Shown here one piece after another: positions 24,388 through 33,631 of a stretch of DNA of 43,488 nucleotides. Position 1 is the first letter of the stretch. Every line of letters starts with the position of its first letter. The notes beneath the pieces are model-generated. The model searched no databases and was not told the origin of the DNA. It saw only the letters and a list, made by a program, of their open reading frames with translations. The stretch comes from JADJPL01 sp964607915 (GTDB lineage Bacteria; Bacteroidota; Bacteroidia; Chitinophagales; Saprospiraceae). The DNA lies in the NCBI GenBank assembly GCA_964607915.1, contig CAZSMU010000014.1, positions 1 through 43,488 on the forward strand. The letters are read 5' to 3'. The position numbers were made by a program, and so were the translations under genes.

Positions 24388-25812
24388 ATGGCCATTGGGG
24401 CTTATCCGGTCTGAAAACCGGGTAGTTTTTGGTTCTTCCCGGGGATGGGGTACGAGCTGAACGTAAACTGGTCTTTTGCCAGCGGGTTCTGCTGCGCCCA
24501 TTTCAGGCAGGTAATCAAAAAAATAAGCGGCAAAAAGGTCTCGTTCTCCCATGCCGTCTTTCCGAGAGGAAGCAAAATAAGCAGAATAGCCGTCGCGGGA
24601 AAGGCGAAAATGGGTCTCGTCGCCAGCGGAGTTGACCGGCATGCCGAGATTTACAGGACGCGTCCAGTTTCCGGCATAGGTGTTGAATACGGCTTTGACC
24701 ACGTCAAACCCACCCATGCTCAGTTCGGTATTGTTGGTACTGAAGTACAGCGATTTTCCATCTCGGGCCATGAAAGGGGTCGTCTCATCATAAGCGCTGT
24801 TGATCGTGGGGCCCAGGTTCTGGGGTACAGACCACTGGCCATTGGAAAACTCGGTCTTGTAGAGATCCAGTCCCCCATAGCCTCCAGGGCGCTGACTGGG
24901 GAAAATGATGGTCTTATCGTTCATAAAGTGAGGGGCGCTAATACCCGCAAGGGCATCCACCGGGCCGTAGAAGATGTCTGAGGCCATACCTCCGGACGCC
25001 CCTGCTTTGGTGCTGTCCACATAGATTTGCCCCTGGGAAAAATTATTCCCTTTGAAGTAGTACAATGACCTGCCTCCCAATCCGAAATCCAGGGCTACTT
25101 CGTGTCTGGGGCTGTTGATGGTATAGCTCAACCCGGTGGTATTTTTCCATTGCCCATTTTGTAGCTGCGCATAGAAAATATCAGAAGTAAAGCGGCCATA
25201 TACTTCGTCGGGTTGGCCGCTTCGATTTCTAAGGCCACCCGTACTACCGGGGCGCGCAGAGGAAAAATAAAGCCGTTCGGTCGAGGCAGGGCTCAAAATG
25301 GGACCAAACTCATCGTAAGAGGTGTTGATTTGGGGCCCCAGGTTTTCGACGATGGCGAGGGGCTGGCGGAACTGCCATTGGATTCCGTTCGAGCAGCGCC
25401 GTATGGCGTCCCGGATACCGGATCGGTTGGGGTCGTTGAAAGCAAGCGTCTTCAAGTACGCCTTATAGTAGTCCGATGCAGTCAGGAACTCATGCCGGTC
25501 GTGGTAAATACGGGCCAAGTAAAGCCAGCTTTCGGGATAGGCAGATTTCTCTTCGATGAGCCCCTTGAATAAGAGCTCCGCATCGTTCAGTTTGTTGAGC
25601 TGGTATAGGCAAAGAGCTTTCAGGAAGATGGATTCCCGGTCGGATTGTTGGTTGTTCTGCGCAGTCTGTAGCACTCGAAGGGCATCCTGGTAATGCGCAT
25701 TGATGAAAAATTCCTTGGCCTGACGTTTTTTATCAGCCAAAGTACCACCCTGTGCAGCGGAAAATAACGGTGCAAGGAAAAGGAAGAGGCAGAGTAGATA
25801 GAACGTCCGCAT
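24385..25812 (-). CDS. TPR and PD40 (WD40-like beta-propeller) repeat protein
   Basis: A 475-residue exported protein. A signal peptide (MRTFYLLCLFLFLAPLFSAA) is followed by TPR-like helices to about residue 130 (KEFFINAHYQDALRVLQTA, LYQLNKLNDAELLFKGLIEE) and then PD40 repeats (LYFSSARPGSTGG, IIFPSQRPGGYGGLDLYK, LYFSTNNTELSMGGFDVVKA, AYFASSRKDGMGERDLF). Bacteroidota relatives often end with an OmpA peptidoglycan-binding domain; this one does not. I start at the ATG at 25810-25812, since the open frame to 25926 adds a non-signal extension. Likely periplasmic or surface protein-protein scaffold. Its TAG stop is part of a repeat. Confidence 0.85.
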   Translation of the reverse strand: MRTFYLLCLFLFLAPLFSAAQGGTLADKKRQAKEFFINAHYQDALRVLQTAQNNQQSDRESIFLKALCLYQLNKLNDAELLFKGLIEEKSAYPESWLYLARIYHDRHEFLTASDYYKAYLKTLAFNDPNRSGIRDAIRRCSNGIQWQFRQPLAIVENLGPQINTSYDEFGPILSPASTERLYFSSARPGSTGGLRNRSGQPDEVYGRFTSDIFYAQLQNGQWKNTTGLSYTINSPRHEVALDFGLGGRSLYYFKGNNFSQGQIYVDSTKAGASGGMASDIFYGPVDALAGISAPHFMNDKTIIFPSQRPGGYGGLDLYKTEFSNGQWSVPQNLGPTINSAYDETTPFMARDGKSLYFSTNNTELSMGGFDVVKAVFNTYAGNWTRPVNLGMPVNSAGDETHFRLSRDGYSAYFASSRKDGMGERDLFAAYFFDYLPEMGAAEPAGKRPVYVQLVPHPREEPKTTRFSDRISPNGH

Positions 25813-25977
25813 GGTTTTTTCTGGGTTAAAATGGGAAAAGCGGATGAAAAAACAATCCGGGCCAATTCCGGAAGAGTCATACATCGGCGCAGGGTATTTC
25901 AGACAAGTTTTCTTTTGATAAAACAAGCGTTTGTATAAAAAATACCTGAAGCCGTCGTACCATGCTTCAGATGGATG

Positions 25978-27276
25978 TCATATCGTTCGGTCCGGGTTGA
26001 ACGCTTCGAGATAGTCGCCTACTCTGCGCAGGAAGGACCCGCCGAGGGCACCATCTACCACGCGGTGGTCATAGGACATCGAAAGGAACATGAGCTGGCG
26101 CACGGCGATGAGGTCCCCGTATGGGGTCTCTACCACGGCTGGTTTTTTCCGGATGGCCCCTGCGGCGAGGATAGCTACCTGGGGCTGGTTGATGATGGGC
26201 GTACCCATTACGTTCCCAAAGTTGCCCACATTGGTCAGGGTGAAGGTTCCGCCTTGTATTTCTTCGGGGCGCAGTTGATTGGCACGGGCTCGGTTTGCCA
26301 GATCATTTACCGCTTTAGTCAGTCCTGCGAGGTTCAGCGTATCGGCATTTCGAATGACGGGTACGATGAGGTTGCCGGAAGGGAGGGCCGTCGCCATCCC
26401 TATATGGATATCTTTTTTAAGAATAAGGCGCGAACCATCCACGGATATATTGACCATGGGGAAATCGCGCAGTGCTTTTGCGACGGCTTCGATAAAGATA
26501 GGCGTATAGGTGATTTTTTCCCCATACTGTTTCAAAAACTGGTCTTTCACCCGCTCCCGCCAGTTTACTATTTCGGTGACATCCACTTCCACAAAAGAGG
26601 TGACGTGTGGGGCGGTGTGTTTAGAGAGGACCATGTGGTCGGCGATGAGCCTCCGCATACGATCCATCTCGATGATTTCCACATTTCCGTCGAGGGAGGA
26701 ATATACGGGCTTGGCAGGGGAGGCCGCCGGGGTTTCAGGCGGGGGCGCGGGCTGGTACTGCCTGTTCGCTATAAAAGTGAGGATATCCTTTTTAGTTACC
26801 CTGCCATTTTCTCCGCTGCCCTGAATGCGGTCCAGTTCTTGCTCGGCAATATTTTCCTGCCGGGCTATGTTGCGCACTAAGGGGGAATAGAAGCGATTGC
26901 TTTTTGCAGAAGTACCTCGTTGTGCAACGGCCGGTTCAGCGGTAGCAAGGCTCGGGGCGGGCTGGCTCGAGACCTGCGGTGCCGAATCAAAGCCAGAGTC
27001 GGCTAAAGGCTGTGGTGCTGCCGCTTCCGAGAGGTTTTCGGTCTCGATGACGGCAATGACCTTCCCTACTTCAACGGTATCATTTTCCTGTGACCGTATC
27101 TCCACAATCCGGCCGCTTACCGGCGACGGGATCTCGGAATCCACCTTGTCCGTGGCGATTTCGACGACCGTTTCATCCAGGTCCACGATATCGCCGGTTT
27201 TCTTGACCCAACGGAGAATAGTAGCCTCCATGATGCTTTCGCCCATTTTGGGCATTGAGAGTTCGAAGCGGGCCAT
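25978..27276 (-). CDS. 2-oxoacid dehydrogenase E2 component (dihydrolipoyl acyltransferase)
   Basis: Core acyltransferase of a pyruvate or branched-chain 2-oxoacid dehydrogenase complex. Domains: one lipoyl domain (residues 1-78) with the lipoylated Lys44 in EIATDKVDSEIP, a Ser/Pro/Ala-rich linker, a peripheral-subunit-binding domain around 130-170 (YSPLVRNIARQENIAEQEL, then GSGENGRVTKKD), a second linker, and the catalytic domain from about 200 with SYDHRVVDGALGGSFL near residue 400 (active-site His). 432 residues is normal. E1 and E3 genes are not adjacent, so the substrate is unresolved. Branched-chain-type E2 is the more likely by linker and PSBD look. Confidence 0.92.
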   Translation of the reverse strand: MARFELSMPKMGESIMEATILRWVKKTGDIVDLDETVVEIATDKVDSEIPSPVSGRIVEIRSQENDTVEVGKVIAVIETENLSEAAAPQPLADSGFDSAPQVSSQPAPSLATAEPAVAQRGTSAKSNRFYSPLVRNIARQENIAEQELDRIQGSGENGRVTKKDILTFIANRQYQPAPPPETPAASPAKPVYSSLDGNVEIIEMDRMRRLIADHMVLSKHTAPHVTSFVEVDVTEIVNWRERVKDQFLKQYGEKITYTPIFIEAVAKALRDFPMVNISVDGSRLILKKDIHIGMATALPSGNLIVPVIRNADTLNLAGLTKAVNDLANRARANQLRPEEIQGGTFTLTNVGNFGNVMGTPIINQPQVAILAAGAIRKKPAVVETPYGDLIAVRQLMFLSMSYDHRVVDGALGGSFLRRVGDYLEAFNPDRTI

Positions 27277-27409
27277 GTGGTTTTTTGGTTTTGTTTGTCT
27301 TGTCCGATACAGGAAAAATGCGTCGCAAAATTACAGTAAATTAAGGGCTAATGCAAAAAAGCCCACAATATTCGTAAAGGGCCGGGTACAGACGGGTATT
27401 TGCGAAAGG

Positions 27410-28666
27410 TTACGGTTGTGCCGGGTAGTGTTGTACCAGGAATCTGCGCAGCAGGTTCAGGGCTTGTACACTGCTGAACTGGATATTTTTCAAACGGTCT
27501 TTGCCGGCGTGTATTTTTTGTGTCGTAATCTGTCGGCCATCGCTCACCGCCATCCAGATGGTGCCTACCGGCTTATCTGCTGTGCCGCCGTCTGGCCCGG
27601 CAATCCCGGAAATGGCAATGGCGATATGGGCTGGCAATGCACGCAACACCCCTGCGGCCATTTCTTGCACACAGGCTTCGCTGACAGCGCCGTGTTTTTC
27701 GATAAGGTGGGGGGAAACGCCCAGAAGGGCTGTTTTTGCAGTATTGGAGTAGGCCACCACAGCTCCCTCGAAGTAGGCGGAAGCGCCGGGTACGGACGTG
27801 ATGAGGTGAGAGATATGCCCGCCGGTGCAACTTTCGGCAGTAGCCAGGCGCAGCCCCCGGGCTTGCAACATCCTGCCCACCGCCGCTTCGATTTGGTCTT
27901 GTCCCGTGCCGTACAGGCAATCCTGTACGAGATCGGCCAATTCAGCTGCTTTTTGGTCGAGCAGGGCGTGGAGCTGTGCTTCGTTTGGATCCGTGCCGGT
28001 GAGTCGCAACCTGACCTGGCCAATACCGGGAAGATAGGCGAGTTTGAGTTGCGAAGGCAGACGGTCTTCCCAATCGCTGATCCGGTCGGCAAGGATGGAC
28101 TCTCCTTCTCCTATGGTGAGCAGCGTTCGGTGGGCGACGGGCGTACCTGGAAACCTGGTTTTTAACAGAGGCAGTACTTCGTGTTCCATGAGGTACTGCA
28201 TTTCGTAGGGCACCCCGGGCATAGAGACCAGTACTTTCCCTTCGCTTTCTATCCATAATCCGGGTGCGGTACCCATTTTATTGGGCAACACTTCGGCATT
28301 GGCCGGCAGCATCGCCTGTAGGCGGTGCGCTTCCTGTACCGGCCGGTTGAATTTTTCAAAAATCCGGGCAATCCGTTCAAAAGTAGGGGAGTGGAAAACC
28401 AGTTCCGTACCAAAAAAATCGGCGAGTGCTGTTTTGGTGATGTCATCTTTGGTAGGGCCAAGGCCTCCGGTCACGAGTACGATATCAGCTGACCCAAATG
28501 CCTGGCGGATTCCGGTTTGGATAGCTTCCAGGGTATCGCCTACGGAATAGATGCTGTGTACGCGGTAGCCAGCGAGGTTGAGTTGCTGGCCCATCCAGGC
28601 GGAATTGGTATCTACTACCTGCCCGATTAGGATTTCATCGCCGATGGTGAGTAGTGAAACGTGCAT
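27410..28666 (-). CDS. cinA: CinA family protein (nicotinamide-nucleotide amidohydrolase)
   Basis: A two-domain protein of 418 residues: an N-terminal MoaB/MogA-like COG1058 domain (LTIGDEILIGQVVDTNSAW, VTGGLGPTKDD) and a C-terminal amidase domain from about residue 260 (TAESCTGGHISHLITSVPGA, AISGIAGPDGG) that deamidates NMN in the NAD salvage cycle in relatives. Starts 19 bases after birA on the same strand, so the two are likely cotranscribed. The name comes from competence-induced expression in streptococci and does not imply competence here. Confidence 0.95.
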   Translation of the reverse strand: MHVSLLTIGDEILIGQVVDTNSAWMGQQLNLAGYRVHSIYSVGDTLEAIQTGIRQAFGSADIVLVTGGLGPTKDDITKTALADFFGTELVFHSPTFERIARIFEKFNRPVQEAHRLQAMLPANAEVLPNKMGTAPGLWIESEGKVLVSMPGVPYEMQYLMEHEVLPLLKTRFPGTPVAHRTLLTIGEGESILADRISDWEDRLPSQLKLAYLPGIGQVRLRLTGTDPNEAQLHALLDQKAAELADLVQDCLYGTGQDQIEAAVGRMLQARGLRLATAESCTGGHISHLITSVPGASAYFEGAVVAYSNTAKTALLGVSPHLIEKHGAVSEACVQEMAAGVLRALPAHIAIAISGIAGPDGGTADKPVGTIWMAVSDGRQITTQKIHAGKDRLKNIQFSSVQALNLLRRFLVQHYPAQP

Positions 28667-28685
28667 GTGGTTTGGTGGTTCCGGA

Positions 28686-29444
28686 TTATAAAATCATTTG
28701 TATCTCTTTGAGGTCGTAGCTGCGTACCTGATGCCCGCACAGGATGAGCAAGTGTCCGGCAGGGCCTACGCCGGTAATGGTTCCTTTGAACCGCTGGCCA
28801 TCGGGTTGTTGGAATTCGGTTTCCTGGTGGATGCGGTACAGAGCACTCAGATAGTTTTCGTTCAGTGTTCGGATATCCGAAGAGAGCTGTCGGTAGCGCT
28901 TTTCCAAAAAAAAGAATACGTCCGGTAAGGTCTGGTCCAGGGAAAAGGTTCGGCCGCTTTCCAAAAAAAGGGAGGTCGCATTCGGCGCCCAGGCAAATTG
29001 GCTTTGATTTACGTTAAGCCCTATCCCCAGTACTGTGCTTTGTATCCTGCTTCCTTGTATGGCGTTCTGTATCAGTATGCCACAGATTTTTCTGTCGTTG
29101 ACATAGATATCGTTGGGCCATTTCACAAAAACGCGGAAGGAGGGGAGAACAGATTCCACAAAATCGCGCACACCAAGCGAAAAGGCTTTGTTCAACTGAA
29201 AGTTCTGGGCGGCAGTCAGGAAATTCGGGTACAATATAATACTGAAGGTCAGGTTCTCTCCCGGGGCGCTTTCCCATTTTCTGCCAATTTGGCCGCGCCC
29301 TGCGGTCTGGTTTAGTGTCGAAATGGCAGTCCCTTCCTCCGGCGTACTTTTTGAAAGTAATTCCAATGCATATTGATTGGTTGAGGGGAGTTCCTCAAAG
29401 CGGTATAGAACCTTTCCAATAATATTCGTGTTAGTATCTGTCAA
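28686..29444 (-). CDS. birA: Biotin--[acetyl-CoA-carboxylase] ligase, no DNA-binding domain
   Basis: Activates biotin to biotinyl-AMP and attaches it to carboxylase lysines. The 252-residue protein lacks the N-terminal helix-turn-helix of E. coli BirA, so it is the non-regulatory class. Motifs: ELPSTNQYALEL, AGRGQIGRKWESAPGENL (ATP/biotin loop) and VKWPNDIYVNDRKICGILIQ. No ATG precedes the conserved region; the likely start codon is TTG at 29442-29444. It is divergent from rsfS, with 110 bases between the two TTG starts. The birA-rsfS-ftsH arrangement is common in Bacteroidota. Confidence 0.93.
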   Translation of the reverse strand: MTDTNTNIIGKVLYRFEELPSTNQYALELLSKSTPEEGTAISTLNQTAGRGQIGRKWESAPGENLTFSIILYPNFLTAAQNFQLNKAFSLGVRDFVESVLPSFRVFVKWPNDIYVNDRKICGILIQNAIQGSRIQSTVLGIGLNVNQSQFAWAPNATSLFLESGRTFSLDQTLPDVFFFLEKRYRQLSSDIRTLNENYLSALYRIHQETEFQQPDGQRFKGTITGVGPAGHLLILCGHQVRSYDLKEIQMIL

Positions 29445-29554
29445 TTAGTTAAATTTTACAACCTTTAACGCGAAGATCACGCAAGTGTTTTTATCCCCGG
29501 GACCACAAACGGATAATCCCCCCTAAAAAATACGCAAAAATAACAGACGCAATC

Positions 29555-29947
29555 TTGAACACGCAAACCAAAGCCAACAAACAAAAAAAGCCCAACCTCG
29601 ATGTGGATCAATTGAACGAATTGATCATAGACAGCATCCGGGATGTCAAAGGAAAGCAAATCGTCAAATTAGACCTGCGGCTTTTGGACGGGCCGGCCGA
29701 CTTTTTTATAATCTGTGAAGGTACTTCCACCACCCAGGTCAAGGCTATTTCCGACCGGATAGAAAAAAATCTGAAGGATAGTATAGGGCTTTACCCAAGC
29801 CATGTAGAAGGTACGCGAAACGCACTCTGGATATGTATGGACTACTTCAACACAGTCGTACATGTCTTCCATCCCGATACGCGCTCCTTTTATGAGTTGG
29901 AAAGCTTGTGGAGCGATGCAAAAGTAACGGAATACGAGAGTTTGTAG
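29555..29947 (+). CDS. rsfS: Ribosome silencing factor RsfS (YbeB/Iojap)
   Basis: Binds ribosomal protein uL14 on the 50S subunit and blocks joining with 30S, lowering translation under poor nutrition. The 130-residue length is normal. Recognisable parts are LIIDSIRDVKGKQIVKLDLR, ADFFIICEGTSTTQVKAISD and the conserved end DYFNTVVHVFHPDTRSFYELE. The start codon appears to be TTG at 29555; no ATG exists before the conserved core. ftsH follows after 91 bases on the same strand. Confidence 0.94.
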   Translation: MNTQTKANKQKKPNLDVDQLNELIIDSIRDVKGKQIVKLDLRLLDGPADFFIICEGTSTTQVKAISDRIEKNLKDSIGLYPSHVEGTRNALWICMDYFNTVVHVFHPDTRSFYELESLWSDAKVTEYESL

Positions 29948-30038
29948 GAATACGAAAGGGTATTGGTCTAAAATAGGCAACGATTGGAAAATCGGGTCGT
30001 TATACATAAAAAGAAACAGGCGTTAAAAAGCTGCTTTA

Positions 30039-32069
30039 ATGGAAGAGAATAAAAGAAACGATACCAACGGTAATGCACCCCGGTTCAATACATTCTGGAT
30101 ATGGGGAATCATTGCGCTGGCTATCATCGGGATGCAGTTCTTCTCTCTGATGGGGGCCAACCAACAGCCCCTGACGTTCACCCGGCTCGGCAATATGCTC
30201 AAAGGCAGGGATATCTACAAAATAGAGGTCGTCAATAAGGAGAAGGCATTTATCTATCTGAAAAAAGACGCCATCCACAAATATGAGGACGCTGCCAAAA
30301 CGAGCTTCGGAAATGGCGAACGCTTCCATTTTTACCTCGAAATAGGGGACGTAAAGATGTTCAGCGACTTCATTGAAAAACAACAGGAAATGGCAGGTAT
30401 CAAGCCGGAGGAGTTCATACGCCCTTCCTTTGGTACCCGCACCAATATTTTGCCTCTGCTGCTGACTTGGATATTGCCAATCGTCCTTATCGTAGCGGTG
30501 TGGATGTTCATCATGCGTAGGGTAGGGGGCGGCCCCGGTGGCCCCGGCGGCCAAATCTTCAATATCGGTAAGTCCAAGGCTACTCTTTTTGACCAAAACA
30601 GCAAAGTCAATATCACCTTCGCCGATGTAGCCGGACTGGATGAAGCCAAGGAAGAAGTCGTCGAAGTCGTAGATTTTTTGAAAAACCCAAAAAAATATAC
30701 GGCCCTGGGGGGCAAAATCCCCAAAGGGGTGTTGCTGGTAGGCCCTCCCGGTACCGGTAAGACGCTGCTCGCAAAGGCAGTCGCCGGCGAAGCAGGTGTT
30801 CCGTTCTTCTCTATCTCCGGCTCGGACTTCGTGGAAATGTTCGTAGGGGTGGGAGCCTCCCGCGTGCGGGATCTATTCCGACAGGCTCGCGAAAAAGCGC
30901 CTTGTATCGTTTTTATTGATGAAATTGATGCCATCGGACGGGCCCGCGGTCGAAACAACTTCCAGGGCGGAAATGACGAACGGGAAAATACCTTGAACCA
31001 GCTCCTGGTCGAAATGGATGGATTTTCTACCGACAAAGGGGTCATCCTCATGGCGGCTACCAACCGACCGGATGTACTGGACTCCGCCCTGCTCCGCCCA
31101 GGGCGCTTCGACCGCCAAATCGGTATTGACCGCCCAGACCTCAAAGGTAGAGAGGCCATCTTCAAAGTACATTTGAACAATATTAAAAAATCCAACAATG
31201 TATCGCCCTTCGCCCTGGCCGAAATGACGCCCGGGTTCGCAGGGGCGGATATCGCCAATGTCTGCAATGAAGCTGCCCTCATCGCCGCCCGCCACAACAA
31301 AAAGGCAGTGGATATGGATGACTTCAACTATGCGCTCGACCGCGTAATCGGTGGACTGGAGAAAAAGAACAAACTCATTTCCCCAGACGAAAAGAAAATC
31401 ATCGCCTACCACGAAGCCGGCCACGCGGTCTGCGGCTGGTACCTGGAGCATGCTTCCCCACTCGTAAAGGTCACTATCGTACCCCGGGGTATCGGTACGC
31501 TCGGATATGCCCAGTACTTGCCCAAAGAAGAGTACATCACTCGTACGGAGGCCCTCCTGGATCGGATCTGTATGACCTTTGGGGGGCGTGCAGCAGAACG
31601 AATCGTATTCGGTAAAATATCAACCGGGGCGCAAAGCGATCTGGACCAGGTGACAAAAATGGCCTACAGTATGATCTCGGTATTCGGTATGAACGAACAG
31701 GTCGGCCAGGTCTCCTTCTACGGCCTGTCGAACGAGTCGTTCCAAAAACCCTACTCCGACGATACCGCAACGCTGATAGATTCCGAAGTGCGCAAACTCC
31801 TCGACCGCGAATACCAGCGGGCCCAGGAACTTCTGAAAGAGCACCGCGAGGAACTCGAAATCCTGGCCCACACGCTACTGGATAAAGAGGTGCTGCACAA
31901 ATCAGACATCGAACGCTTGATCGGGCCACGCCCTTTCAAATCGCACGAAGAAGCGCTTCATTTCCCTACCCAGCATGAAGATGCGGAAATCGAACAGGAA
32001 CCCGATGGGTCGCGCAACGACGGGCGTGGTATGCCAGACGAACAGCATCAGGAAGAAACGGGCGATTAA
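30039..32069 (+). CDS. ftsH: ATP-dependent zinc metalloprotease FtsH
   Basis: Membrane-anchored hexameric AAA+ protease that degrades damaged membrane proteins and regulatory proteins. 676 residues. Two membrane segments (about 20-38 and 139-159) frame a periplasmic region. After a glycine-rich stretch (GGGPGGPGG) comes the AAA+ module with Walker A GPPGTGKT (235-242) and Walker B VFIDEIDAIGRARG, the SRH region TNRPDVLDSALLRPGRFDR, and the zinc site HEAGH at about 458. The acidic C-terminal tail ends EEALHFPTQHEDAEIE. Its TAA stop overlaps the stop codon of the convergent EamA gene by two bases. Confidence 0.97.
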   Translation: MEENKRNDTNGNAPRFNTFWIWGIIALAIIGMQFFSLMGANQQPLTFTRLGNMLKGRDIYKIEVVNKEKAFIYLKKDAIHKYEDAAKTSFGNGERFHFYLEIGDVKMFSDFIEKQQEMAGIKPEEFIRPSFGTRTNILPLLLTWILPIVLIVAVWMFIMRRVGGGPGGPGGQIFNIGKSKATLFDQNSKVNITFADVAGLDEAKEEVVEVVDFLKNPKKYTALGGKIPKGVLLVGPPGTGKTLLAKAVAGEAGVPFFSISGSDFVEMFVGVGASRVRDLFRQAREKAPCIVFIDEIDAIGRARGRNNFQGGNDERENTLNQLLVEMDGFSTDKGVILMAATNRPDVLDSALLRPGRFDRQIGIDRPDLKGREAIFKVHLNNIKKSNNVSPFALAEMTPGFAGADIANVCNEAALIAARHNKKAVDMDDFNYALDRVIGGLEKKNKLISPDEKKIIAYHEAGHAVCGWYLEHASPLVKVTIVPRGIGTLGYAQYLPKEEYITRTEALLDRICMTFGGRAAERIVFGKISTGAQSDLDQVTKMAYSMISVFGMNEQVGQVSFYGLSNESFQKPYSDDTATLIDSEVRKLLDREYQRAQELLKEHREELEILAHTLLDKEVLHKSDIERLIGPRPFKSHEEALHFPTQHEDAEIEQEPDGSRNDGRGMPDEQHQEETGD

Positions 32070-32974
32070 TCCTCGCTGCGTTTTTGCAGTGCCCGTTTTT
32101 GTAAGATGGGATATAGTAACACGGCCAGCACAATAACGGCACTGCCCGCGTAAAAGGGAAAGCTCAGCTCTTTGTCCTCTCCAAGCAACAACCAGGCGAG
32201 CACTATTCCATACACAGGCTCCAGGTTGACGGTCAGACTCGAGGCAAACGCAGAAATATGGCGCAAAGCCCTGAGGGAAAGCACGTACCCTAAAGTGGTA
32301 CACCCCAATGCCAGTGCCAACAAATAGACCCAGTCTATCGCTCTTGGAGGGAACAGCGAAAAAGAAAAGGAAGGCAATAGCTGCCAGGCAGGTAGAATAA
32401 GCAAGGATAGGAACAACCAGGAACTCCCTAACTGGATGAAAGTAAGCGCAAAGGGGTTTATTTTTTTGCCGACTTGCACCTTGTTCAGCGTGCCGAAAAG
32501 GGCTTGTAAAAGCGCTGCAACCAATCCCAGTGCGATTCCGGCGTATTGAGACCAGTTCAACCCGCCTACGATCAGCATCATGCCGGGGAGTATCAGCAAC
32601 CCAAGCCCAAGTTCTGCCCACTTGAACCGCTGACGGGTAACCAGGGGCTCCAAAAGGGCAGTGAAAAAAGAAGTGGTCGCCAGGGAAACCAATGCGATGG
32701 ATGCATTGGATACTTTTATGGCTCCGTAAAAGGCAAGCCAGTGTACCGTTACCAACAAACCAATCCCTACAATCCGGACAATGTCCTCCCGACTCAATGC
32801 CGCTACTGCCTGCCCTCCTTTCAACAAAAACAAAAGGCTTACACTGGTAATACCGACGCGCCACCAAACCAACAGCAACGCATTCATTTGAATCAGGTTT
32901 CCTAAAATGGCCGTAAAGCCAAAAAGGAGAACGGCAATGTGCAACTCTATGTAGGCTCTTTTTTGGAGGGACAT
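32066..32974 (-). CDS. EamA/DMT-superfamily transporter
   Basis: A 302-residue inner-membrane protein with ten predicted helices arranged as two EamA repeats, for example AVLLFGFTAILGNLIQM at the start and GYVLSLRALRHISAFASSL, then LEPVYGIVLAWLLLGE in the second repeat. Members export metabolites such as amino acids or nucleosides; the substrate cannot be inferred. The stop overlaps that of the convergent ftsH, so there is no spacer terminator at its 3' end. Its upstream region holds a divergent repeat copy and the peroxiredoxin gene. Confidence 0.9.
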   Translation of the reverse strand: MSLQKRAYIELHIAVLLFGFTAILGNLIQMNALLLVWWRVGITSVSLLFLLKGGQAVAALSREDIVRIVGIGLLVTVHWLAFYGAIKVSNASIALVSLATTSFFTALLEPLVTRQRFKWAELGLGLLILPGMMLIVGGLNWSQYAGIALGLVAALLQALFGTLNKVQVGKKINPFALTFIQLGSSWLFLSLLILPAWQLLPSFSFSLFPPRAIDWVYLLALALGCTTLGYVLSLRALRHISAFASSLTVNLEPVYGIVLAWLLLGEDKELSFPFYAGSAVIVLAVLLYPILQKRALQKRSED

Positions 32975-33003
32975 GAACTATTTTTTTGTTTTTGGCTTTA
33001 TAT

Positions 33004-33081
33004 TAGCTTATTGCAAGGGGAATCATATGAGGGGTTAAAATAGCTCTTTTCTCCCCTCGCTGTCCTCCTTGCAATACGCTT
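33004..33081. repeat. TAGACTTGTTGC-family repeat, 78-bp copy in a divergent region
   Basis: The left end is TAGCTTATTGCAAGGGG (33004-33020). The right end, read on the minus strand, is AAGCGTATTGCAAGGAGGAC followed by AGCGAGGGGAG. Between the ends are GAGGGGTTAAAATAGC and CTTTTCTCCCCTC. Unlike most copies it lies between two divergent gene starts (EamA and peroxiredoxin), where a terminator role is not expected. Confidence 0.7.
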
Positions 33082-33135
33082 GTTTATCCGGTTCAAAACG
33101 GTTTTTTTACCCAAGCTATAAAAAAAGAAATACCT

Positions 33136-33603
33136 ATGCTTAATGTTGGCGACAAAGCGCCGGAATTCACCTTGATTTCGACGTCCAAACAAGAGGTTTC
33201 CCTCAAGGATTACCATGGCCAGAACGTACTTATTCTGTTCTTCCCTATGGCGTTCACCAGCGTATGTACACAGGAACTCTGCGCAGCGCGCGACAATATC
33301 TCCGTGTACGCTTCCGCAAATGCCCAGGTACTGGCTATCTCCGTAAATTCTCCTTTCACACTGGCAAAATTCAAGGAAGAGCAAAGCTTGAATTTTCCCC
33401 TCCTGTCGGACTATAACAAAGAGGTCGCGCGTGCCTATGACTGTCTATACGAAAATTTCGTGCTCGGCATGAAGGGGGTGGCCAAGCGCTCTGCTTTCGT
33501 CGTGGATAAAGAAGGAATCATCCGCTATGCCGAAGTACTCGAAAGCGCGGGTGACCTCCCAAACTTCGAGCTGATTAAAGAAACCTTGAATACTCTGGCT
33601 TAA
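33136..33603 (+). CDS. Peroxiredoxin, Bcp/AhpE-like
   Basis: Thiol-dependent peroxidase of 155 residues. The peroxidatic Cys44 is in FPMAFTSVCTQELC and a second Cys at 49 gives the C-x4-C spacing of Bcp-type atypical 2-Cys enzymes. Other features: KAPEFTLISTSKQEVSLKDY at the N-terminus, ARDNI, and GVAKRSAFVVDKEGIIRY. Cytoplasmic, probably reduced by thioredoxin. clpS is 115 bases downstream, with an inverted repeat between them. Confidence 0.92.
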   Translation: MLNVGDKAPEFTLISTSKQEVSLKDYHGQNVLILFFPMAFTSVCTQELCAARDNISVYASANAQVLAISVNSPFTLAKFKEEQSLNFPLLSDYNKEVARAYDCLYENFVLGMKGVAKRSAFVVDKEGIIRYAEVLESAGDLPNFELIKETLNTLA

Positions 33604-33631
33604 CGGCTGTATCTGCTCAAAAAACGCTCGA

